The notes under the pieces are model-generated. The model searched no databases. It saw only the letters and a list, made by a program, of their open reading frames with translations, and was not told where the DNA came from. A DNA stretch of 60,662 nt from [Clostridium] clostridioforme AGR2157. GTDB lineage: Bacteria; Bacillota; Clostridia; Lachnospirales; Lachnospiraceae. Position numbers and translations under genes: made by a program. Below, one piece after another: positions 34,075 to 40,862 of the stretch (position 1 is the first letter of the stretch; the number at the start of each line of letters is the position of its first letter). The stretch covers positions 1 to 60,662 of the forward strand of contig NZ_AUJR01000035.1 of assembly GCF_000424325.1 (NCBI RefSeq). The letters are read 5' to 3'.

Positions 34075-34905
34075 ATGATACAGGATATTTTCCCTAATAT
34101 TTATGACAGAACATATTCTAATGAAATCCCGTCTCCTGATGATATGATAATTGCTTTTCGTAACGGCATGGTATTACTTGTTAATACCATGCCCGGAAAG
34201 CTCCGTATTCCGCAATTTTCGGATTTTAAGACTGGCTGTAAAACAAAATACCTATTCCGTATCAATACCAGAAAACTCTTTTTGGCAGAGGGATATAAGG
34301 AATCAGATTTAGACTGTAAAACAATAGACTGGTATAGTTTAGAAATGGTCTTTACACAATTTCCTGAATGGACACAATTCGCAGTAGTGACGGCCAGACA
34401 TCTATCAGATTGGTATTACAGAAACCGTTATTGCGGCTGTTGTGGTTCCCTTATGCGGGCTCATTATTCCGAAAGAGCTATGGTATGTTCTGAATGTGGA
34501 GATATCGTCTATCCAGTTATTTCTCCGGTTATCATTGTAGGCGTAACTGACCATGACAAACTGCTTCTTACCAAATATGCCAATAATGAATTTAAGATGC
34601 ACGGATTGATTGCCGGGTATGTAGAAATCGGAGAAACTTTAGAGGCCGCTGTGATACGTGAAGTACGCGAAGAAGTAGGACTTGCAATCAAAAATCTCCG
34701 CTATTTTGGAAGTCAGCCTTGGGGTTTAACACATATACTGATTGCTGGATTCTTTGCTGAAGTAGATGGAAACAGCCAGATTCATTTGGATGAAAAGGAA
34801 TTATCTAAGGGCATTTGGGTTTCAAGGGATGAACTGCCACATGAATTAAATGATATAAGTATCACATACGAGATGATAGAAGCATTTCGTAATAATCAAA
34901 TATAG
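34075..34905 (+). CDS. NudC-like Nudix hydrolase with zinc ribbon
   Basis: 276 residues. A four-cysteine zinc ribbon (CGCCGSLM near 121, CSECG near 140) precedes a full Nudix box, GYVEIGETLEAAVIREVREE, near 181-200 (GX5EX7REUXEEXGU pattern). SQPWGLTHILI follows, a variant of the SQPWPFP motif that marks NADH pyrophosphatases. The enzyme probably hydrolyses NADH-like dinucleotides or NAD-capped RNA to monophosphates. The altered SQPW motif may mean a different substrate. It lies between the two radical SAM genes with gaps of 11 and 13 bases, a strong sign of one pathway. Confidence 0.85.
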   Translation: MIQDIFPNIYDRTYSNEIPSPDDMIIAFRNGMVLLVNTMPGKLRIPQFSDFKTGCKTKYLFRINTRKLFLAEGYKESDLDCKTIDWYSLEMVFTQFPEWTQFAVVTARHLSDWYYRNRYCGCCGSLMRAHYSERAMVCSECGDIVYPVISPVIIVGVTDHDKLLLTKYANNEFKMHGLIAGYVEIGETLEAAVIREVREEVGLAIKNLRYFGSQPWGLTHILIAGFFAEVDGNSQIHLDEKELSKGIWVSRDELPHELNDISITYEMIEAFRNNQI

Positions 34906-34918
34906 AAAGGGGATGCTT

Positions 34919-35797
34919 ATGCACTTTACAGGTCGTACATGGCGCCCACCATATGAAGCGAGCTCATTTATTGTTCAGGTCACCTCCGGCTGTACCCATA
35001 ATAAATGTCATTTTTGCAGTCTTTACAAAAACGAATGTTTTCGGATGTCGCCTATTCAAGAATTTGAAGAAGATTTGGCTGAACTTCAAAAATATCAGCC
35101 AACAGCCCGACGCATTTTCCTGACAGGAGCTAACCCGTTTGTAATGAGCTATGAGAATTTAGTGAAGAGGGCACTTCTGGTGCATGACTATCTTGTGGAA
35201 TGCCAAAACATAGCGATGTTCTCAAGCATCCGGGATATAAAAAGCAAAAAGGTGTGGCAGTTAAGACGATTGCGGGCGTTGGGTATTAACGGACTTAGCA
35301 TCGGTACAGAATCCGGCGATGATGCGACCTTGCTACTTGCAAATAAAGGTTACACAGCAAAAGAATTAATTGAACAATGCCGAAAACTGGACGATGCAAG
35401 AATGGAATATTACTTTGTCTACATGACAGGACTTGCCGGGAAAGGGAATAGCTATCGAAATGCCGTCAACAGTGCAAAAGTATTCAGTAAAGTAAATCCC
35501 CGATTCATTTCCGTTGATTCACTGACCCTATTTCCTGATACTGAACTATACCAAATGGCACAGCGAGGCGAGTTTATTCCCGCTGGAGAAAAAGAACGAA
35601 TTGAAGAATTACAGGTTTTTATCAGTAATCTTCAAATTCGTACACACCTGTTTGCAAATTCCAAATCTAATTATTATCCAGTGACCGCATACTTGCCCAA
35701 TGAGCGCGAAAAAGTGATTGGACAATTACAATATATCCTGGATACTGTGGATGAATCAGAGATGGTTGAATATAGAAACAACCTAAAATCATTATAA
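34919..35797 (+). CDS. Radical SAM protein (2), CX4CX2C type
   Basis: 292 residues, paralogous to the protein at 33179: shared WRPPYEA near the N-terminus, CTHNKCHFC cluster motif, LTGANPFVMS, and GINGLSIGTESGDDA. ATG 34919 is used because AAAGGGG at 34906-34912 gives proper spacing; ATG 34913 does not. The two copies have diverged widely, mainly in the C-terminal half, so they may act as a heterodimer or on successive steps. Last gene of the metK operon. Confidence 0.87.
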   Translation: MHFTGRTWRPPYEASSFIVQVTSGCTHNKCHFCSLYKNECFRMSPIQEFEEDLAELQKYQPTARRIFLTGANPFVMSYENLVKRALLVHDYLVECQNIAMFSSIRDIKSKKVWQLRRLRALGINGLSIGTESGDDATLLLANKGYTAKELIEQCRKLDDARMEYYFVYMTGLAGKGNSYRNAVNSAKVFSKVNPRFISVDSLTLFPDTELYQMAQRGEFIPAGEKERIEELQVFISNLQIRTHLFANSKSNYYPVTAYLPNEREKVIGQLQYILDTVDESEMVEYRNNLKSL

Positions 35798-35827
35798 TAA
35801 AAAACATCTGCCGCAATGCCCAGAATT

Positions 35828-36184
35828 TTACTTTTGGTTTTGGCTACAAAGGAGCTGGACATCCAGACCGTCCAGATAGCGGTTTCCCCATTGGCACATT
35901 GCATCCAGAATGGGAACAATGCTCTGTCCAAATTGGGTAAGGGAATATACCGTCTTGGGCGGCTTTTCTGGAATCACTTCTCGATGAATCATGCCGCTGT
36001 TTTCCAGGTCGTGAAGCTGCTGCGAAAGCATCTTCGGCGTGGCGTTTGGAATCAACCGCTGCAACTCCATATAGTGTAATGGATGGTCAATCAGATGCCA
36101 GAGGATTAACGGCTTATACTTGCCGCCGATCAAAGACAAGGTTGCCTCCACCGGGCAGTTGAATTGATTTTTTTCACATTTCAT
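35828..36184 (-). CDS. HxlR family transcriptional regulator (2)
   Basis: 118 residues, winged helix (LSLIGGKYKPLILWHLIDHP, then MLSQQLHDLENSGMI). Cys3 and Cys10 near the N-terminus (KCEKNQFNCPVE) resemble the redox-sensing cysteine of HypR/YodB-type regulators. It is convergent with the metK operon and divergent from the nitroreductase gene, which it probably controls in response to electrophile or quinone-like stress. Start ATG 36184 has GGAG upstream on the minus strand. Confidence 0.88.
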   Translation of the reverse strand: MKCEKNQFNCPVEATLSLIGGKYKPLILWHLIDHPLHYMELQRLIPNATPKMLSQQLHDLENSGMIHREVIPEKPPKTVYSLTQFGQSIVPILDAMCQWGNRYLDGLDVQLLCSQNQK

Positions 36185-36249
36185 AAAATGAATCTCCTTT
36201 CCCGCAAGGTGCTATCTTTTTGGGAAGTATCTTCCGAAAAGGTGCATTC

Positions 36250-36277
36250 TTGCGGATTTGTTTTCAAGTGCTACAAT
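36250..36277 (+). promoter_or_regulatory. Probable nitroreductase promoter
   Basis: -35 TTGCGG (36250-36255), 16-bp spacer, -10 TACAAT (36272-36277), in the region divergent from HxlR(2). Confidence 0.5.
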
Positions 36278-36334
36278 TAGGTCAATGGTTGATTTGATAT
36301 GTTCAAAATAAAAATAATGAAAGGACTTTATACT

Positions 36335-36853
36335 ATGGATTTTGTTACGATTGCAAAGCAGCGTATGTCGGTACGCGATTACAAGGAAACGAAGGTGGAG
36401 CCTGAGAAGCTGGAGAAGATTCTGGAGGCTGCTCATGTGGCCCCGACCGCCGCCAACCTTCAGCCGGTTCGTCTGATCGCTGTTCAGAGCGAGGAAGGTC
36501 TTGCGAAGATCAGCAAAGCGGCCAACATCTATGGTGCGCCCCTGGCCATCATTGTTTGCGCCGATCACGACAAGGCGTGGGTACGGCCTTTCGATCAGAA
36601 GCAGACCGGCGACATTGACGCCTCCATCCTGACCGACCACATGATGCTCCAGGCCACGGAGCTGGGCCTTGGAACGGTGTGGGTGTGCTACTTCAAACCC
36701 GATGTTCTGCGTAAGGAATTTGACCTTCCGGCCAACCTGGAGCCGGTCAACATTCTGGTTGTCGGCTATTCCGATGAAGGAACCGGCGACCCCAATCGTT
36801 TCGATAAGCAGCGCATCCCGATGAGCCAGTTGGTTTCCTACGAAACTCTGTAA
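36335..36853 (+). CDS. Nitroreductase family FMN-dependent oxidoreductase
   Basis: 172 residues. The N-terminal RMSVRDYKETKVEPEKLEKI and HVAPTAANLQPVRLI segments are the FMN-binding signature of the family, and GLGTVWVCYFKPD is the usual C-terminal core. It is short, as in the single-domain NfnB/Frp-like members. It could reduce nitroaromatics, quinones or flavins with NAD(P)H. Located next to HxlR(2), which suggests induction by electrophiles. GC-rich codons unlike the metK operon, so the two were likely acquired separately. Confidence 0.9.
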   Translation: MDFVTIAKQRMSVRDYKETKVEPEKLEKILEAAHVAPTAANLQPVRLIAVQSEEGLAKISKAANIYGAPLAIIVCADHDKAWVRPFDQKQTGDIDASILTDHMMLQATELGLGTVWVCYFKPDVLRKEFDLPANLEPVNILVVGYSDEGTGDPNRFDKQRIPMSQLVSYETL

Positions 36854-36865
36854 TTGAATAACCGG

Positions 36866-36903
36866 CGCAGCCCCTGCAAAACAGCACAGGGGCTGCGTTT
36901 TTA
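36866..36903. terminator. Terminator after the nitroreductase gene
   Basis: CGCAGCCCCTG (36866-36876) and CAGGGGCTGCG (36887-36897), perfect arms, then TTTTTATC. It lies between converging genes and may act both ways. Confidence 0.88.
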
Positions 36904-37218
36904 TCTTTCTGAAATATGGGCGTAGGTTTCTTCAAGAATCCACCGGATATGTTCGTCCTGCAAGGAATAGATCACATTTTTCCCGGCTTTACGCGATTGC
37001 ACTAATCGGACGATCCGAAGCGCACGAAGCTGGTGGGATATGGCCGATTCTGTAACCTCCATCTTTTGTGCCAGCTCACTGACACAGGAATCTTTCTGCA
37101 TCAGATACCAAAGTATCCGCATCCGTGTGTAGTCTCCCATAGCTTTGTGAAGTTCGGTTAGTTGTTCCAATTCTCTGGGGCTTGGAACGGAAAAGGTTGT
37201 TTTCTCTGTTTCGTTCAT
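36901..37218 (-). CDS. ArsR/SmtB family metal-responsive repressor (1)
   Basis: 105 residues: winged helix with SCVSELAQKMEVTESAISHQ (recognition helix) and RKAGKNVIYSLQDEHIRWIL. One cysteine sits in the CVSELA position, where CadC/SmtB-type sensors have CVCDLA, so the classical two-cysteine alpha-3 site is incomplete. It is divergent from ArsR(2). GGAG lies upstream of ATG 37218. Likely senses Zn, Cd or another thiophilic metal and controls the local metal genes. Confidence 0.88.
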   Translation of the reverse strand: MNETEKTTFSVPSPRELEQLTELHKAMGDYTRMRILWYLMQKDSCVSELAQKMEVTESAISHQLRALRIVRLVQSRKAGKNVIYSLQDEHIRWILEETYAHISER

Positions 37219-37247
37219 GTATTTTCTCCAATCTACAATGAAGCTGT

Positions 37248-37276
37248 TTGACAGGCAAGAGTTATGTCGGTATCAT
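37248..37276 (+). promoter_or_regulatory. Promoter of arsR (2)
   Basis: -35 TTGACA (37248-37253), 17-bp spacer, -10 TATCAT (37271-37276), 24 bases upstream of the ATG at 37301. Confidence 0.65.
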
Positions 37277-37300
37277 AGTCAAAGGAAGGAGCTGATCTTT

Positions 37301-37666
37301 ATGCCGCATTATAATCTACCCCACAACCACGGACAGAATATTGAAAAGGTATTAAATAAAATGCCCTCTGCGGAAGGCTTTAAGGATATAGCGTTTCTAT
37401 TTCAGCAGCTTGGCGATCCGACCCGGCTGCGGATTCTATGGCTGCTGTGCCATTGCGAGGAATGTGTATGTAATCTTGCGGTGGCTGTGGATATGAGCGC
37501 CCCTGCTGTGTCGCATCATTTGCGAATACTAAAAAAGAGCGGGATCATTTCAAGCCGGAGGGACGGAAAAGAAGTCTATTATTCTTTGTCGGATACGCCG
37601 CAGGCAAAGCTCCTGCACCGCTCCATAGATGCACTGTTTGAAATATCATGTCCGACTGAAATATAA
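37301..37666 (+). CDS. ArsR/SmtB family metal-responsive repressor (2)
   Basis: 121 residues. A His-rich N-terminus (MPHYNLPHNHGQ) and a cysteine cluster CHCEECVCNLA at residues 50-60 in the alpha-3 region are typical of CadC/CmtR-like sensors of Cd, Pb or Zn. The recognition helix is MSAPAVSHHLRILKKSG. ATG 37301 is preceded by GAAGGAG; the open frame upstream crosses its promoter. It probably represses cadA and the HMA gene as well as itself. It converges with cadA across a perfect terminator. Confidence 0.9.
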   Translation: MPHYNLPHNHGQNIEKVLNKMPSAEGFKDIAFLFQQLGDPTRLRILWLLCHCEECVCNLAVAVDMSAPAVSHHLRILKKSGIISSRRDGKEVYYSLSDTPQAKLLHRSIDALFEISCPTEI

Positions 37667-37669
37667 TAA

Positions 37670-37709
37670 AGAAATGCGCCGCAGCGTTTGAAAGTTGCGG
37701 CGCATTTCT
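37670..37709. terminator. Bidirectional terminator between arsR (2) and the P-type ATPase
   Basis: Perfect 14-bp arms AGAAATGCGCCGCA (37670-37683) and TGCGGCGCATTTCT (37696-37709) between converging genes. Confidence 0.85.
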
Positions 37710-37716
37710 ATTGCGC

Positions 37717-39597
37717 TTAACCCTGATCCCGGCTGCCCGCTGGCATATCCGGCAGCTTAACCCGCATAGCGCGGATCGCATTGAGAATAGCAATAATAGA
37801 AACGCCTACATCAGCGAACACAGCCGCCCACATATTCGCATAACCCAGCGCACCCAAAATCAGAACCAGGAACTTAACGCCCAGGGCAAAGACGATGTTC
37901 TGATTTGCAATGCGGATTGTTTTGCGGGCAATCTTCATAACTGCGGCAATTTTGGACGGTTCATCCGTCATAAGAACAACGTCGGCAGCTTCAATGGCCG
38001 CATCGGAACCCAAGTCGCCCATAGCAATACCTACATCGGCCCTCGCCAGTACGGGAGCGTCATTGATACCATCCCCGACAAAGGCCAGCGTACCTTTTTC
38101 GCTTTTCTGATTCAGCAGGCTTTCCACACGGTCAACCTTATCAGCCGGAAGTAGCTCTGTATAAGCCTGATCCAGCCCCAGCCGCCCCGCGACTTTCTTA
38201 CCAACGGCATCTGCATCACCGGTCAACATGACCGTTTTGCGGATACCGGCAGATTTCAGAAGCTTGATTGCCGCCGGAGCGTCGCTCTTGATCTCGTCCT
38301 CAATGACGATACATCCAGCGTATTTCCCGTCACAGGCCAGATAGACCACGGTGCCGACAGCGGAGGATGGCGTGTACTTAATATGTTCTTTCTCCATCAG
38401 CTTGGTGTTTCCGGCCAGAATCGTTTTCCCGTCAATCACGGCCTGTACGCCGTGACCGGCAATTTCCTGGACATCGGAAACCCGGCTGTTGTCGATTTTC
38501 TCTCCATAGGCGTTCTTGATAGAAAGAGAAATCGGGTGGTTGGAGTAATCCTCTGCGTATGCGGCCAGCTCCAAAAGCTGCGCTTCCTCCATGCCGACAG
38601 GGTGGATCTCGCTGACCGCAAAGGAGCCTTTTGTCAGTGTGCCGGTCTTATCAAAGACCACGACCTCGGTATTTGCCAGCGCCTCCAGATAGTTGCTGCC
38701 CTTTACCAGAACGCCGATCTTGGATGCGCCGCCGATGCCTCCGAAGAAACTAAGCGGAATGGAAATGACCAGCGCACAGGGGCAGGAAATCACCAGGAAG
38801 GTCAAGGCCCGGTAAATCCAGGTGCTGAATGGCTGCTGGGTAATCAATGGCGGCAGGATCGCCAGCGCCAGAGCAGCGAATACCACTACCGGGGTGTAGT
38901 ACCTGGCAAAGCGCGTGATGAAATTCTCAATACGGCCCTTCTTATCGCTTGCGTTTTCCACAAGGTCAAGGATTTTGGCTACGGTGGATTCTCCAAATTC
39001 CTTTGTGGTCTGGATGTTCAGGATGCCGGTCTGGTTGATACAGCCACTGATGACCTCCATTCCCGGCTCCACCTCGCGGGACATGGATTCTCCGGTCAGG
39101 GCCGAAGTGTCCAGGGTGGAAAAGCCTTTGAGAATCGTACCGTCCAGCGGGATGCGCTCTCCAGGTTTCACAACAATGGTTTCTCCGATCTGAACCTCGT
39201 CCGGGTCAACCTGAACCAGCTTTCCGTCCCTTTCGATGTTGGCATAGTCCGGGCGAATGTCCATCAGGCTTGCGATAGATTTTCTGGACTTGGACACCGC
39301 ATAGGACTGGAACCATTCGCCCACCTGATAAAACAGCATAACGGCAACGCCTTCGGAATGTTCTCCTAAAATCAGTGCGCCGATGGTGGCAATCGTCATA
39401 AGGAAATTTTCGTCAAACACCTGTCCATGCAGGATGTTTGTGATCGCTTTCCACACAATATCCCATCCGACAACTGCATAGCAGACGAGAAAGACGATCA
39501 TCTCCGCCAATTCGGGAAGATGGAGCAAACTGCCAGCAAGAAACAGCACTGCCGCCACGATAATGCGGGCGAGTAAGTGCTTTTGTTTTCGTGTCAT
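37717..39597 (-). CDS. cadA: Cd/Zn/Pb-exporting P1B-type ATPase
   Basis: 626 residues. The metal-binding CPC motif ([11 protein letters not shown]) in the sixth helix, the phosphorylation motif DKTGTLTKG, TGES in the actuator domain, the HP locus (SNHPISLS) and [10 protein letters not shown] are all intact, as in ZntA/CadA exporters of divalent soft metals. It lacks an N-terminal HMA domain; a separate HMA protein is encoded just upstream. ATG 39597 follows AAAGGAG on the minus strand. Regulation by the nearby ArsR proteins is likely. Confidence 0.93.
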   Translation of the reverse strand: MTRKQKHLLARIIVAAVLFLAGSLLHLPELAEMIVFLVCYAVVGWDIVWKAITNILHGQVFDENFLMTIATIGALILGEHSEGVAVMLFYQVGEWFQSYAVSKSRKSIASLMDIRPDYANIERDGKLVQVDPDEVQIGETIVVKPGERIPLDGTILKGFSTLDTSALTGESMSREVEPGMEVISGCINQTGILNIQTTKEFGESTVAKILDLVENASDKKGRIENFITRFARYYTPVVVFAALALAILPPLITQQPFSTWIYRALTFLVISCPCALVISIPLSFFGGIGGASKIGVLVKGSNYLEALANTEVVVFDKTGTLTKGSFAVSEIHPVGMEEAQLLELAAYAEDYSNHPISLSIKNAYGEKIDNSRVSDVQEIAGHGVQAVIDGKTILAGNTKLMEKEHIKYTPSSAVGTVVYLACDGKYAGCIVIEDEIKSDAPAAIKLLKSAGIRKTVMLTGDADAVGKKVAGRLGLDQAYTELLPADKVDRVESLLNQKSEKGTLAFVGDGINDAPVLARADVGIAMGDLGSDAAIEAADVVLMTDEPSKIAAVMKIARKTIRIANQNIVFALGVKFLVLILGALGYANMWAAVFADVGVSIIAILNAIRAMRVKLPDMPAGSRDQG

Positions 39598-39653
39598 AGT
39601 ATGTTCTCCTTTCGTCGCAGCAAAAGCGTGTCACGCTTCTGCTGTGTATTGAT

Positions 39654-39688
39654 GAAAAAACACCGGCTACCAGGTTGGCAGCCGGTGT
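39654..39688 (-). terminator. Intercistronic terminator between the HMA gene and cadA
   Basis: Arms ACACCGGCT (39660-39668) and AGCCGGTGT (39680-39688). On the minus strand the stem is followed by TTTTTT. Partial read-through would give more HMA protein than ATPase. Confidence 0.8.
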
Positions 39689-39699
39689 CCAGCTTTTCA

Positions 39700-39918
39700 T
39701 TACGCCTTAACAGTTACATCCGGCTCGATCTTCTTAATCAGCGCCTTTGCTTCGGCCAGAACAGCGTCAAACTGATCGTCCGGCGCTTCCAGAATCATCT
39801 TCTGGCCCAGGAAGTTGACGGATACGCTGGTCACGCCATCGATCTTCTTTACGGCGTTCTGGATTTTGTCAGCACAATGACCGCAGTCCAGGTCAATCAG
39901 TTTAATGGTCTTTTTCAT
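39700..39918 (-). CDS. Stand-alone heavy-metal-associated (HMA) domain protein
   Basis: 72 residues with a ferredoxin-like HMA fold: metal site DLDCGHCADKI at about 9-19 and GVTSVSVNFLGQKMIL after it. It probably binds Cd, Zn or Pb and either buffers the metal or hands it to the adjacent ATPase, which has no HMA domain of its own. Divided domains of this sort are common in Firmicutes cad loci. ATG 39918 follows AAAGGGGGC. Confidence 0.88.
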   Translation of the reverse strand: MKKTIKLIDLDCGHCADKIQNAVKKIDGVTSVSVNFLGQKMILEAPDDQFDAVLAEAKALIKKIEPDVTVKA

Positions 39919-39964
39919 GGAGAAAGCCCCCTTTCATTTTGATATTTGGTTGGTTTGATATGGT

Positions 39965-39994
39965 TGAACAATTAAAAGATTGTTTAATCGTTCA
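39965..39994 (-). promoter_or_regulatory. ArsR-type operator upstream of HMA-cadA
   Basis: Nested inverted repeats: TGAAC/GTTCA (39965-39969, 39990-39994) around AACAAT-6-ATTGTT (39967-39984). It lies between the -10 box and the HMA start codon. Confidence 0.65.
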
Positions 39995-40001
39995 TGCTGC
40001 C

Positions 40002-40030
40002 AGTATATTCACGAAAGCCCTCAAAGTCAA
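40002..40030 (-). promoter_or_regulatory. Promoter of HMA-cadA operon
   Basis: On the minus strand: -35 TTGACT (40030-40025), 17-bp spacer, -10 TATACT (40007-40002). The ArsR-type operator begins 8 bp downstream. Confidence 0.75.
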
Positions 40031-40216
40031 TGGATTCGGGAGCGGTTCTGCCCTTTGGATTGGAAAACCTGCTGATTGGATTTTCTGCAAAAAAATCCGT
40101 TTCTCTTTGGATGAAAAAAGATCCATTTGGATGAAAAAAGATCCATTATGGAGCGGACTGGAACAAAAGTTATCTTGTATAATGAAATTTAACCATATAG
40201 TTAGGAGATACAAGAC
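40031..40216. repeat. Short spacer with a perfect 20-bp tandem duplication
   Basis: No gene. Positions 40106-40125 and 40126-40145 are identical 20-mers (tttggatgaaaaaagatcca); each also carries GGAT/ATCC inverted ends. Function unknown; replication slippage is the simplest explanation. Confidence 0.7.
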
Positions 40217-40369
40217 TTGAAATTATTTGTAGCTGTTCTGCTTGGCTTGATAAGTGCCGCTGTCGGTATCTGGTTCTCGTTTTTTAATCCCGGTATGGGG
40301 CCGGTAATGTCGATCAGTATTATTGGGGCCGGAATTATATACGTTCTATCGCAGAAGAAGGATAGTTGA
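40217..40369 (+). CDS. Small membrane protein, unknown function
   Basis: 50 residues starting at TTG 40217 with TTAGGAG upstream. Two hydrophobic stretches (LFVAVLLGLISAAVGIWFSF and MSISIIGAGIIYVL) flank a short PGMGP turn; the end is basic (SQKKDS). No family recognised. The hydrophobic pattern and ribosome site support it, but the start codon is weak. Confidence 0.5.
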   Translation: MKLFVAVLLGLISAAVGIWFSFFNPGMGPVMSISIIGAGIIYVLSQKKDS

Positions 40370-40398
40370 TAAAATTTGAGAATGGGGAGAGATAAAGC

Positions 40399-40589
40399 AT
40401 GGATAGTAACACAAAAGTTCTTTTTGGCATCTTTTGCTTGATGCTCACGCTTATATTTCTATACGCTTTAACGGCGGTGGGTTTGACGGCAACGATTCGG
40501 CTTTCATAGTTCTTATTTTAGCGGTAATATCCTTGATAGTCGGTTTGATTTCCGGCATTTCGGGTTTTATTTCAAGTCGGAAAAAATAA
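40399..40589 (+). pseudogene. Small two-helix membrane protein, frameshifted
   Basis: ATG 40399 follows GGGGAGAG and opens a 36-residue frame that stops at 40509. A single-base shift near 40470 would join its first helix (LFGIFCLMLTLIFLYA) to a second frame reading NGGGFDGNDSAF, then a second helix (VLILAVISLIVGLISG) and a basic end (SSRKK) at 40589. The joined product of about 63 residues has a natural two-helix layout. Either a real frameshift mutation or a sequence error; short form possible. Confidence 0.45.
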
Positions 40590-40606
40590 TAATGCTCTGT
40601 CACACG

Positions 40607-40646
40607 GGGGAGTTTGCTGTTGAAGCAAGCTCCCCTTGTTCTTTTC
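40607..40646 (+). terminator. Terminator upstream of copA
   Basis: GGGGAGTTTGCT (40607-40618) and AGCAAGCTCCCC (40624-40635) with one internal mismatch, then TTGTTCTTTT. Confidence 0.75.
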
Positions 40647-40813
40647 AGAAAACAGCTAAATGGAGTTGAAAGCCTGCCCATCAGAGCGGACAAAAAGCCA
40701 TGCTGGCCGCTATAATGAAAATCGTTCAAAGACCTTGTGCGTAGACTTTATGATCGGGGCTGTGGCATCTTTCCCCCAAGGTGTCAAACGCCCCTTTTCA
40801 TAACAGTATTTAG

Positions 40814-40833
40814 TTCCCTACGGGGGAGGGGTA
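40814..40833 (+). promoter_or_regulatory. Candidate CsoR operator upstream of copA
   Basis: The G/C-rich sequence TTCCCTACGGGGGAGGGGTA resembles the C- and G-tract palindromes bound by CsoR. The csoR gene lies downstream in the same operon. No clear -35/-10 pair was assigned. Confidence 0.4.
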
Positions 40834-40862
40834 CTCGCACAAATCTTCATAAGAAAGAAGGG

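Noticed and set aside
40106-40145. Short tandem repeat considered as a CRISPR array
   Set aside because: Only two abutting 20-bp copies, no spacers and no cas genes.
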